From the NCBI RefSeq assembly GCF_910591885.1, contig NC_063281.1, positions 6,916,700 through 6,980,699 of the forward strand: a stretch of 64,000 bases of DNA, read 5' to 3'. The position numbers and the translations under genes are program-made. Below the pieces are notes generated by a model. It was not told the DNA's origin. It was given only the letters and a program-made list of their open reading frames with translations, and did no database searches. Of the stretch, positions 26,649-38,282 are shown piece after piece. This stretch comes from Bombus terrestris. Taxonomy: Eukaryota > Arthropoda > Insecta > Hymenoptera > Apidae. The first letter of the stretch is position 1. Every line of letters begins with the position of its first letter.

Positions 26649-26915
26649 GATTAGATTTTACGTGAGAGATGCTCCGATTTGTTTGAGAAATTTAACATGA
26701 GTTAAAGCGTGTGGCGGAATTGCAAAACAGTTGATAGGGAAATTTGCTATTGGGTCCTGTGTTAATGTGAATAACTCGAGTTGGCTACGCTAACGGTGAT
26801 TAGATGCGGGTCGTGCGCCAGAGAAGCTGCGATCTATTCGAAGCAGATCGAATTTAAGAAATTTAATATGATTTAGAGCGAGTAGCAGAATTGCGAAACA
26901 GTTAACAGAAGTCGA
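26649..26915 (+). repeat. Diverged ~171-bp tandem duplication
   Basis: The block around 26687-26735 (gaaatttaacatg, then agcgtgtggcggaattg and caaaacagtt) recurs around 26858-26905 (gaaatttaatatg, then agcgagtagcagaattg and cgaaacagtt). The offset is 171 bases, with substitutions and small indels. Flanking words (gattaga, then a g/a-rich stretch) are also duplicated. It lies inside a longer purine-rich degenerate region, about 26330-27190, that repeatedly uses words such as gcgagtt and gaattag. Confidence 0.7.
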
Positions 26916-27323
26916 GATATCTACGAGTTTCTCAGTACACATCCAAATAGGTTCGTGCAGGTCGGTGTGCTTGTGGGAAAAGTTAGCACGAATTGAAACG
27001 ATTCCGCAGGATTTCCAGTGGATTCTAGAAGTTCGCTCAAATTGAAACCGGTCCTCGTGAGTTGGAACGAATCGAAGAAGGTTAGCGTGACGTTCACGCG
27101 CGGTATGACGAGCACTGGAGCGAGTCCAAGTGATTTACAGCGGGATAACGCGAGTGCCAGTGAGTTCGAGTAAATTAGAATCTGTCTAGACCTTGTGCCA
27201 CCCAACCTTTTTTCGCTAACAATCCATCCGTTTACAAAAAGCATAATCCTCGATGTCAATCAACGTAATGATATTCCAAGTTCCATCTGAAATATCTATC
27301 GGCAATTCTCGAACGAAACCAAG

Positions 27324-27340
27324 AAAAAAAAAAAAAAAAA
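27324..27340 (+). repeat. Poly(A) run
   Basis: Seventeen A residues, then G and five more A residues. Confidence 0.9.
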
Positions 27341-27529
27341 GAAAAAGGACAAAAATAGATATGCTGATACCAATCGTTCGATCGTTGAAATCAGCGAAAC
27401 TGCATCTCGAACACGTTCATTTCTCAAGCCGTTCGATTTTTCGCGCACAAGGTACCGAAGCATACACGAAGAATGCTTCGGCTGGTCTTTTGAACGCTTA
27501 TTCCAGAACGCTTGCGTTATCCTCTAAGG

Positions 27530-27720
27530 TGGGTGGTGGCAATGGTGACGGTGCAGAGTACGGGGATGGAAGGGTGACGGTATGGGTGGTCAGGGTGGCG
27601 GCGTGGGTGGTCAGGATGGCGCGAGGGGTGCACGAGGTTCGCGGTACGGTGCAGAGGGTTGAAACGAAGGGTGAAGAGCGAGAGAAACGCTGGAGGAGGG
27701 GACCGAGCGAGGGGAGGGGG
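27530..27720 (+). repeat. G-rich imperfect tandem repeats upstream of leader exon
   Basis: A G-rich plus strand with repeated gggtggtcagg units about 24 bases apart (near 27579 and 27603), plus related ggtgacgg and gatgg words. It sits within a GC-rich island just upstream of the candidate non-coding first exon, so it may belong to that gene's promoter region. Open frames across it on both strands are repeat-driven. Confidence 0.5.
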
Positions 27721-27779
27721 CACGGTGTGAGCGCAACACGATGCTATAAGGGCGGGTACGCAGCGAAGTCTCCGCAGTG

Positions 27780-28076
27780 AGCGCCGCGACGCCTTCGGAG
27801 ACGTATCGTATGAGACGGTCGATCAGTGATCGTCGGTAACACGAGGCGGTCTCAGCTATCTCTCAAGAACGATTGTGCTGTGTTTTTGTGCTTAATTTTT
27901 GGTTCTGTCAGACTCGAAGAGAAAATTTCACGGGAAACAGGGAAATTTCTACGAACGAAGACGAGCACCTGCAATTTGGTTTCGCATCGATAACGAAAAG
28001 CAGAAACGATTTGGCCGGGACACACGACGGGTTTTTGGAGCTGGAGGATATCCAGGCTGCTCCTAAACAGAGATAG
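27780..28076 (+). other. Candidate non-coding 5' leader exon of a second gene
   Basis: The GC-rich stretch changes at about 27780 to moderate composition and ends in agatag followed by the consensus donor gtatgt at 28077. No ATG opens a frame reaching the donor, and the frame from the TTG at 27873 ends in TAG exactly at the exon edge, so I read it as untranslated. The 5' end is a guess; a tcagt initiator-like word at 27823 is one candidate start. A link to the coding exon at 47359 is inferred only from strand and order. Confidence 0.35.
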
Positions 28077-30959
28077 GTATGTGTGAATTCTGTATTTATG
28101 ATTGTAATTAGCAACGGAAAAATTTAAAATCAAGCGCACGTTGTTAGCAATAGCAATCGGTGATTAACGAAGGTTGTTGTTAGGTTGATATTTCGTTTAG
28201 TTTCTTTAATTTTTCAACGCTACTGCTATATTATTCTCGTCTGAATTTATCTCGATTGAATACAATCACAATCAGTCATTTGTGCGTCAATTAACTCTCT
28301 GTACGTCAATTAAGCTTCAAATGTAATTTGAAAATTCGATTTCGTATTAAAAAAAGAAATGAATCGATGTGTTTCGATAAGGTATGTGTACCGGATGTCA
28401 TTAGAAGTTCGTTTAGTTAGTTTAATTGGATAGTGGCGTTAAAAAATAATTCGTCTGGACCTCGCTCGAACGATACTATCAAGTAGATCGTGTCAAGTAG
28501 AATAGGACATTGCAGTCAGACCGGGCGTACTTCACCCAGTTTCGTCTCCCATAAATTCGATCCAACGTCTTATTTATTTTGTTCACCCGTGTGTTAACGG
28601 GAACGATCGACGTTCGAGACTCGACGATAGATGTGGCATCCAGCGAGGTTCCGCCTCTGCTTCGCCCTCTTGGTTATCGCGAAAAAGCGACGGACCACGT
28701 CGTTCCCCGGCGCGATAACAATGACTCGACGTTTGTTAAAGAGCTCGGTAGTAATTTCACGTCGAAGAAAAATGGTGCTGCCGTTGCCTCGGTCGTTCGT
28801 CATGATACGACCAAGTTCACCGGCGGAGAACAAGAGGCCGACGCACGGGAAATTGAAACGATGCCCGGTCTCTCGTAGGATGATCGGCAATATCTCACGC
28901 GATGGAACGTGACGCGGCGTTGCACGACGTTTTTGCAGGTGACAGAGGAAAATTATTCGCAGTCACGTGCCGATATTATCGTCTGGTGGTCGGATACGCA
29001 AATGGTATGTGTCTCTGGCGTTCCAAGAAAAGTAATTGCATAGCCGTGTTTTTAAGATATAAAGAAGTACTCCCTTCGATTTCATGTTTGCGTAATTTTA
29101 AAAGTGTCTCGGGAACTTCAGCTTTAACTGCGATACGTTATGATTCGATTTGGATTCTTTTATGTCGGTTTGGAGTTTATGAGCTGAGTTTAAGTTATGG
29201 GAACATCAGTTTTTGTAGGAACTCGAATAATGGAGCGGTGTGTTCAATAAAGTCGTTAGGTAAACTATCCGAATAATCATTGATCGAAGCATCGTTCTTT
29301 TTTCGTACATAAAGACCCGCACTTTCTAAAGAATAAATAGCGTAAACTTTCCTCGCTATAGCTTTACGCGAAAAATATACGCGACGTGAAAGACTTAATA
29401 GGAAGTCAGTTTCCTCGCAGGATGTACCACTGTAAACAGAGAAGAGATGCACACCAGCCATTTGACTTTCAAAGTGCATTTCGCGAGGGAAATATTAATA
29501 GAACGACTCGTACCCGAGTTAAAATTCAGTTAGGGAAAGTTTTTGAAACTTACATGTTAGGGAGAACATTTTTCTACCGATACCCCGATTCCCTGGAGCG
29601 TACGTTCGCTTTTTTCCTTTCACCCTTTTTCCACGGCAAAAACTTTCCTAACCCGTCAAACGCCGAATCATTGCCCGACTCAAGGTTTTCAATCCCTGAT
29701 TGCCGATTCAGGATTACACGGTGTTAATGTCGGCTCATCGAATCGAACATTACGCGATTCATTCGCGCGTAACCGCAAAAAACTGGCATCGATTTTTCTT
29801 TCGTTGCAGAAAATTAGATTCTCGTTACGTTCGTGACTATTATTCTCGTTTGAATCTCCGATGATGGGCGCAGACCCGTTTCTTGCAAATACCAAGATCG
29901 TATAAAATCGCTTTGATTGCTATTTTTATGCGGGTATTTTCATAGAGACAAAGAAAAAGAAACGAATCGACCTTGGAAAATCGGAAGATAAATAACGCGG
30001 CTGGCGAATCTGAGTCGTGTGAAACATTTGACGATTCAACGCGAGCATGCGAAAATTTCGAAACTCGTGCTGTTGCCTCTTCGCGCTCTCTCAATATTCC
30101 ATTATTCAATTATTATTCAGTTCCAGTGGAGAGCCAATTAGTCAAGTTAGACGCCGCAGACTCGGAACGTATTTGACGAGCGCGGGTAAAGTTTGCGAAC
30201 GATCCGAAGGTCCGTGACCTCCGTTTCAAATATCTCGCTATTTTCCGATTTCCGCCGTTTCGGTGTTCATTTGTAAATCTCTACGATTCGTGAATGCATT
30301 TCTGTCATATATTAAGCAATTCGTGTTACGCAATTCTTTAATCATAATCTAGCTCATCCTCGGCATTCAGAAATCAGAACTGGCTTCTGTTTCAACTATA
30401 TTCGAGAGTTATGTTGGAAAAAGAGAATTAGATTTTATCGAACCGACTTCGCGCTACGATAATTACCAGAACAATCTAAAATCTCGACGTCCTGAAAAAA
30501 TTTATGAAAACTATCTTGCTGAAAATTTATGACAAATATCTTTCAATAATATATTATGGAAATTTACTACGTACGTCGAATAATATATTGGCGAAACGTA
30601 GAAACCACGCTATCGCTTGTCATCATTTGTTAAATTTGACCACCATTGTTGCGTATCGCTTATCGTTTTGCGGAATAATTGTCATTATTACGGTTCAACA
30701 TGCACGAGATTTATTTCTCTGATCAGAATGCTCGATAAAACCTACTCCTTGACCCAGTTGTTGGGGACATAAATAAAGTAATGTATTTTTTTTTTCCGTT
30801 TTGACGGGGAAGGTTCGTGAAAGAGAACAGAACAGACCGTTGAGATATCGAAAGAATAGAGAAGGTAGAGTGGGAAAGGGTGCAAAGGAGAGGCAGAAGC
30901 GTGAGGATTTATATATTGAGAGCACGAAGTAAAAAGGGGATGAGACATAGAGAAAAATG

Positions 30960-31050
30960 AAGACAAAGAAAGTAGAAAGATGACTGGAGAAAGGAGATGG
31001 CGAGAAATCATGTTCAACACGTGTTACTCTTATCACGTTCATTTTAAAAC
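30960..31050 (+). repeat. Diverged dispersed repeat, copy 1
   Basis: The core ttcaacacgtgttactctta and the following tcacgttcattt match copy 2 at about 31940-32030. Similarity extends upstream through a purine-rich stretch for roughly 100 bases more. On the minus strand both copies encode a short shared peptide of the pattern MN-IR-TRVEH-FSPS, but neither continues into a recognisable protein. Confidence 0.6.
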
Positions 31051-31939
31051 ACAGAGTTCTCGCCGTTCTTTTGACGAGGAACGTAATAAGAACGAAAGGC
31101 TCGGGATACTCCTCGCGAGTTTCATCCGAATGTTACTCGTTAATACGAACTTGCTGTATCCTACGTGTTCTTTCGGGGGAATTCTATTTTTCTTCTCTTT
31201 CGCTCTTGTAAACGTTCCGAATTATCCAGCTATATTTCGTCGCAGGTTTTTGACATTAAATATAAAAAGATGTGTCGATGTTATACCGTGTCACGTTTTC
31301 ATTCGTTCTCCCTTTTATCGTAATTATGTAAAATACGAAACGAAAGAGCATGTGTTGGTATATCGGAGAATCTGTGTGATGTATTTTCTTAGAAGGTATT
31401 ACATTATATTTTACCGTGTACACTAAAGAGGCAGGATTGTTTTGGTATTATGGAATAATGGAGCAATCTTGTGCTTCACAATGGCCATCGTTGAGAAACG
31501 ACGGAATATCGCATAATGAATAACAAAATTGTAAATATTAGAACAAACAATTGAAAGGCAAGGAAAGGAGGACATTCAACCGAGAAGAATTAAATTGTAG
31601 GATCTTCAACGTAGAAGCGTGTTTGTTAATAATTCCAGCAATTTCTATTCCAAGAAGAGACAATATTTAAACCGAGTCATCGTAACGACACAGAAAATCA
31701 TAATACGATATTTTGTGGCTTTCCTTTATCGAGAAACCCATCATCCACGGGCGAAACTCATACCAACCATTATTATCCGCGATATCAATGAAACAACGAC
31801 CAAGATATTTCATATACTTTCATCTTCTGCTGTTGGCAGGGGCGTGCCTTCGTCGAGCAGTAGATATTCGATCTAAGAACAAATCAAAAAAACACAAGCG
31901 TGGTGGAGGAAGCGATGACGAAGAGAAAAGGGGTTTGTA

Positions 31940-32030
31940 TATCGAGACAGCGGAAGATGAGGGCATAAGAAAAGAGGGTGAGAAAGCGTGCTCAACACGT
32001 GTTTCTCTTATCGCGTTCATTTCGAAGCGT
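31940..32030 (+). repeat. Diverged dispersed repeat, copy 2
   Basis: The core ctcaacacgtgtttctctta and the following tcgcgttcattt sit about 975 bases after copy 1, in the same orientation. Each copy contains the palindrome cacgtg. Confidence 0.6.
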
Positions 32031-35000
32031 GGAGTGCGACCCCTCTGATACCATCACGGCCTGTACTCGTCGCAGAAACAGCAGCAGCATCGCGAACACA
32101 CACCAGGGCCTGATTTATTTCTCTCCTCAATAATTCTCTTTTATTTTCTTGCTCGCCCACCGTTGCTTGGCCCGCAGCTACCTTTTGATCTATCGCCCTC
32201 CCACCCGCGACGTCGATTCATTTTTATTTACGAGCCGATGCCCTCTACTCCATTCTACGTTCTACATTTCTTCCTCTTTCTTTTTCATGCGCTTCTCTTT
32301 TCCTCTTCTTCAACCCACTATTGGAATCATTATCGACGTATCGGGTATCGCGACACACGCGACCATCCTTTTGCAATCGAATCAAAGCAACTCATCTTCT
32401 CGATGAATTTACTCCTCGTTATTTTTCGTTTTTTAATTAGATCGTCCTGGGCTTGAGTTGCTTTTAGACCTGAAGCTTCTTTGATGGAAATGGAAACTGC
32501 GAAACTCGCGAATAGATACAGAGATAAGTCGGCTACCTCTGTTCTCAACGTTCTGTTCTCTAGTTGAATTTCACTTTATGTTGAAACGTACATATACAGC
32601 GAGAGTCAAACGGAGTTACTTTGAAGGCATGAAATATATTCGAAAATTCCTAAAAGTATGTTGCATCGATTGAAGATTGATTGGAAAGGTATAAAGTATG
32701 ATGCGCTATGGAATACCAACTAGTAGCAAAAGATATAACTAAACTTGTAGATAAGTCATTTTTGTAAGGCGTACGATCACTTCCGATTCTCGCTGTAACA
32801 TACAATTTTATTCTAAATTTCGATATCTACGATCAAATTATTAGCCAAGTTATTTATTTTTTGTTAATCATTCCCCTTAGATACGATTAAAATAGATAAA
32901 ATATACGAAAGTGTTAAAATCGTAACGCGTTTACCAATCCACAAATAAGTTTAGAAACAATTATTTTTATTTCGAGGGTATTAATCCGTTACGCGATATC
33001 TGATCAAACATAGAAATCGTTGCGTTTGTTGAGAACCAAACTCGTTGCTATCCTGAATAAGTCGTGCGTTAGAATACAGGAGATTCCGGAAGGTGGCCAA
33101 CAAAACGAGATTTCAAAAGATTTGTTTGCAATCGATGCGTGACTCGTATTGATTATTAAGAAAAACAGACTGTCGGTGTCATGAACAGCATGATGGGAAC
33201 AACGCGATGTTTTCGACACGAAGGAAATATTTGTCGAAGCAAATTCGTCCGCGTCGAATCAGCAGACTGTAATTGGATTTAATTGCCGCGCCAATTCTGC
33301 TAAAGTACGGGCTTTATCATTAATTGTCCGACCTGGTAATTAAGTTATACGCGCCAGATGCAAGACCAAAGAAAGAGAGCAAAGGCGAAAAACAGAGTGA
33401 GCTTTTTATTGTTCAATTACAATCTGGTCTCGCGTGAGCCGATGAATACCACCGCATCACCCACGTTATATCGAACGTTTATTCCATGGTTTACAAGATC
33501 GAGCTATCGATCGAATATCGTCCGCATGCAGGGAATCTATTTTCGCGTCCACGGGATCAGAAATCGCGATACGCTGTTTATGGGGTTTTTATTGCATCGT
33601 TGAAATGAGAATCGAACTCGCCCATCGACGAAGAAGCATCTCGTAATCGATTTGATTTTACACGAACGAAAAAAAATGTGTTACAAGCGTACACATAGAC
33701 AGAGGGCGGCAATAGGATGGAGGAGTGGGGAAGATCGAGATCGATGCGGGAAATGTTGCCGAAATCGAGGTGCGGGAACAACGTGCATTGCCCCGTTTAT
33801 TTTTATTCAATATAACCAGCCGTTGGCGACGATATTCGAATCAGGCACGAGCGATCTCTTGAACCCTGTTAAAAATGGCGTGCGCGTTAAAACGAGCAAA
33901 TAGAAATAAAGGGCAGACAGCTGGTACAACAAAAATGGTGGCTCGTAAAGAGTCGACGATTTAGGATAGCGGCTCTATTTCGATCAACGACGGTCGAATC
34001 GAAACCGAACCATGCATATCGTAATGCTTTTCCGGCCGAAGTGGTGCACATCGTGTTCCGTGTTCAGCGACGTGTTCCCGTCGCACCGGGTGAAAAAGTC
34101 GCGTAAAATTTCGACCGACTAGGCGAACAATTCCGCTACGTTCAGAACTTCATCAATTCGCGGATTAAACAATGAACGAGATGAAACCCGACGGAGTTTT
34201 CTGCCTGTTGGACGCTGCAAGAGCTTTGATCGCCTTTTTTTCTTTTTAATTTTTTGTACATTTCTTTTTTTTTGCCTCTCTGAAGGCCGAAGCCCGTTAA
34301 ATTGACCGAATTTTTCCACGTTGATTTCGCTCTTAATTACGTGCGTACGCTCTTTAGTCCATCTACATATTCTACACCGTTATACTATGTCGTGTTGAAA
34401 TGTTTCCAGAGTAGAATCTCTCGATGGTTCGATACCAGCGAGGGGGTGTTATTAAAAGAATATTCAAGGCGACACGTGGACAGGAGACGCGGAAATAACA
34501 GCTGTGAGACATCTGGCATCTGGCATTTCGTTGCTGAACGGTTGAAAGAATCTTTCTCTTGTAGCGATTGCCTCCTCGTCGATGCGTTTTACGTCCGAAT
34601 GAATTCTCTTTATTATTACTTGGTTGCCAGGTAAAACCGGTATCTGAAATTGAATAAAATTAAACGCGTTTAAAAACGATTCTCTGTTTGTATACGACGA
34701 ATATCGGGAAATGAATTTTTCAAGAGATATCTAATTCAATTGGGTAGATTCAGTCGGAAGAAATGCAACAAATTAAAAATGTAGAATGGCCGACACGAGC
34801 AGTTCGTTCGCGTTTGTTAGAATCTTCCCTGGCTTAAACGATGTCACGTGTTTGCGGTGACGTTAATTTTTCCTGGGAAAATATGACGAGAGAGGGCAAA
34901 TACAGGCCGCTTGAGAATTTCAAACTCTGCAAATCGTGAAACATTACGCTGAGCGATGAAATTTCTTTTTGCATAAACCATCGGTGAAATTCATAAATTA

Positions 35001-36490
35001 TAAATTTTAATCGTTCGAACGTTTCATGGTGAATGAGATTCGTCTTCTCTGCCTTCGTCTCTGCCACGGGCGAATAACGATACTTGTTTGCATAAAATAT
35101 TCGTTAGTCATGGGGCTAGCGGTTGGAAACATTTTGATAACAATGTGAACGATTATCGAGCTTCAAATAGAAACTCGCGAAGATCCTGATTCCTTATAAG
35201 ATGCTTGTTAAGACGTATCGAAAATTTGTGAAACTTTTTCATATAATAAAACAGGTATCGTCTCTCGAATGCGGTATATTTCATACTTTCAGGTTTGGAT
35301 AATATTCTCATGAAGGAACGGGCTAAAAAGTTAGTTTATTAAAGCATCATTTTCTAATAAGCTTGTTTATTAAAGTTCCATAAGATTAAGCTTCTGTAAA
35401 GTTTGTTCGTTAAAGCGTGACTTACTCGAAACCGAAACTACTTTGCTACGGACGACAAGACACCGATCTATTTAGCCGTTCCTCCGTGTTTCGTAACTTT
35501 TTTAATATGACATCGTAATTAAACATTATTCCACTATGAAAAGTACTATACACGTTCTATATTATTACTCCTCGTAGAAACGTCATTTAGTTAGCTATTC
35601 ATGATTACACAATCAGGGTACAATTACAGCTGTAATTAACATCCAAATATCCAGCACACTCGATGTTGTTCTATGTAAGTAGGATGGGCCAGTCATTTGT
35701 CAGCCATTCTCATCGTATTAATCTGTTACCGATTTCTCAATTATTTATGCCGCTTCAAAAAGTGAACGTGGTACTAAAAATTAATCAGTTTTGTGTCGTT
35801 AATGTCGTAAGATATTTACAAACCACAAAAATTCGTAATTTTTCATCGAATATAAAATCACACTTTCCACTTGTTTTCGTGACGTAACAAGTTTTTCATC
35901 TTACAAACGCGTTACTGAAAAATGTCAACCGACGCTTCACAGAATAAGGCAGGAACGCAGCATAGTTCAAAACCGTTGGTCGTACGAGTACACGAATATG
36001 TATATATATATAGACAATCGTCGACGAAAAATATGATTATACGACATCAGCTGACAAGTGAGGCATGCATCGTCTTGCGACGAACAACGCCTTATCGATT
36101 CTTACCCAGTTTCTGGGTACAGCGTGCTTAAGGGTAGCTCGCGACGTCACGTATCCAATAATTCTCCAGGGCTTTCGAAACATACGGTCCATCGCGAGCA
36201 ACTTCTGTCCCTCCTGTAAATCACATTAAGCCCTCGCAGTCCTATGACCGCACGTTACTAGACGATATATCAATAGAAGGCGCGTGGTTACAGAGGCAAA
36301 TTTCTCTTTCGAACTGCCCGCATTTCGAAACGCGTCTAAGTGGACGTAATGCTCCGTCAAATCTTTATAAATGGCTTGATTCACGCTCTTCAAATCTGCA
36401 AACGATAGGACCACGACTGGTAACGAGAAAACGATATAATTTTCCCGACTCTCGAGCGTGGTAGACGAGGCAGTAATAATCCTGGAGTAA

Positions 36491-36507
36491 GACAGAGATA
36501 GACAGAT

Positions 36508-36551
<44 letters not shown>

Positions 36552-36553
36552 GG
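36491..36553 (+). repeat. Interrupted GA microsatellite
   Basis: A gacagata-type start passes into GA repeats broken by two aaa interruptions. Confidence 0.95.
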
Positions 36554-37932
36554 AAGAGCGTGAAAAAGGGTAAAGGATGAATTCAAGAGACAGCAGAGCG
36601 GTATTGGCTCGAAATATCTCTCGTCTCTGCCACTTTTCCAACTCCGACGCGTGCATTCTTGATATACGAGCGAACTGTCCTCGATTTTCTCGAGTGCATT
36701 CCTCAGATCGGAAAGCCGATAGCGTGTCGATAAATTACACCGGCAGATTCCCCGACCGATTTTTATTTATTCATCGTGGCAATGGGCTACCCTAGCCTTA
36801 CCTGACCGACATACATGGGAACCGTGTGGACGATGGGGAAACTCCGGCTTTGCCTTATGGACCGACCATGTACGTGCACAGGGCGAAGGGGAAGATCGTG
36901 GAGAGAGAAACGAAAGAAAGAGTCAGAGTGGAGGGAATTACGGGGCGAAGTAAACTTCTCTCGCGTCAGGTCTGATAAGGATGAAGCGGCTTCGACGCTG
37001 TCGCCGGAAAAATACGGGATCAACCGTGTCGATGGTGTAGTGTACGTGCACGTGGCCATTGTTCCTATTTCGGGACCCGTGAAATTTTCACGCTACTGCT
37101 TTTAACTCCTTCGTATCCGTGAACAAGACACTTCTAGATGCAATTTCCTCTATAAATTCGTAAATATCGTGAGATATCACGTTTGCGTACGTGAAACAAC
37201 TAATCGTGTTGAACGTAAGTTATACACAATGGCCGACGGAAGTATTTCAAAGCTTGTAGAAACTTTTTATCAATGTATCGTATACGCCGTACGAAATTTT
37301 GAATATTAGCATTGTAACAAGACACGACTACCATAATTTCATTAGTAAAATTTGAAACCAATCACGATAGTCCTGTCTCATTAGAGTGCTGGTGAAATTT
37401 TAGGAGGTTTCGTGTAACACATATAATATACTTTATGGTAGGTGTTCGAGTACTTCCACAAGCCATTGTTAAAATTAATGAGTTGTAATCTTGCATGAAT
37501 TATTAAAATTACAACGTTTCGCGATAAGTTTGACAATTTTACGCCTTTTTGACTGCTTTTATACTCTCAACTCTTCCAACTCTTCCATGATTCATACACA
37601 TTTGTGGCCTAACTCTCACATGACTCTTTGATAGCAACTGTAGCACGATCCCTGAACGATCCTACGATAGGAACTCTGGCAACTCACGAGCGGCTCTAGC
37701 TCCTCAATCATATATGCAATACGTTTTTACCACGTACAACTAAGTCTCTACATGGATCTACGCATACCAATTCTCAATGAATATCATAGTCTAAGCATCT
37801 GACACATTTCTTTTAGTTTGCTCATATCTGCTCATATCTTACACTTCATTCTTTACGCTTATCACTTACTCTACAGATATGTTTAATTTTTGGAAACAAA
37901 TTCTCCCTTATCTTTTCTTATGCCAATTAATA

Positions 37933-38282
37933 TGTGGCGACACTCGGCAACAATGTATATCGCCGAAGCGAAGTGTCTAATGAGCCATCAATATCCCAAC
38001 GGTCCTTCCGTTGAATGTTCGAAAAGAAGGCGTGCGTGGTAATGATCGCAGACGCATAACAAACGCGTGGATAGTGGAGATATTGAGGGGCGTCAAAAAG
38101 AAAAGAATCGAATTCGATCGACAGTTAGGTTCGAACCAGGAAGCGATAAAATCGAGTTGTAATCGGGCAGCGAGATCGACTAGCGAAACCAAAAGCGATA
38201 CGCGACGCGATCAAAAGAAGACACTTGTTAATAAATATATTGTTGACCTAAACACCGAATGATTATTTAACGCACTACACCA
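37933..38282 (+). mobile_element. Solo LTR of a Ty3/Gypsy-like retrotransposon
   Basis: A 350-base segment begins tgtggcgacactcggc and ends cgcactacacca, so it has the TG...CA ends of an LTR. It is flanked directly by AATA on both sides (37929-37932 and 38283-38286), a 4-bp target-site duplication. An AATAAA lies at 38230-38235, about 50 bases before the end, as expected for an LTR polyadenylation signal. No primer-binding site, gag/pol frame or second LTR is seen next to it, so it is most simply a solo LTR left by recombination. The superfamily is inferred from TSD length and general look. Confidence 0.7.

Noticed and set aside
34424..34445. tRNA B-box-like word ggttcgatacc
   Set aside because: No A box at the right distance and no cloverleaf or acceptor stem around it.
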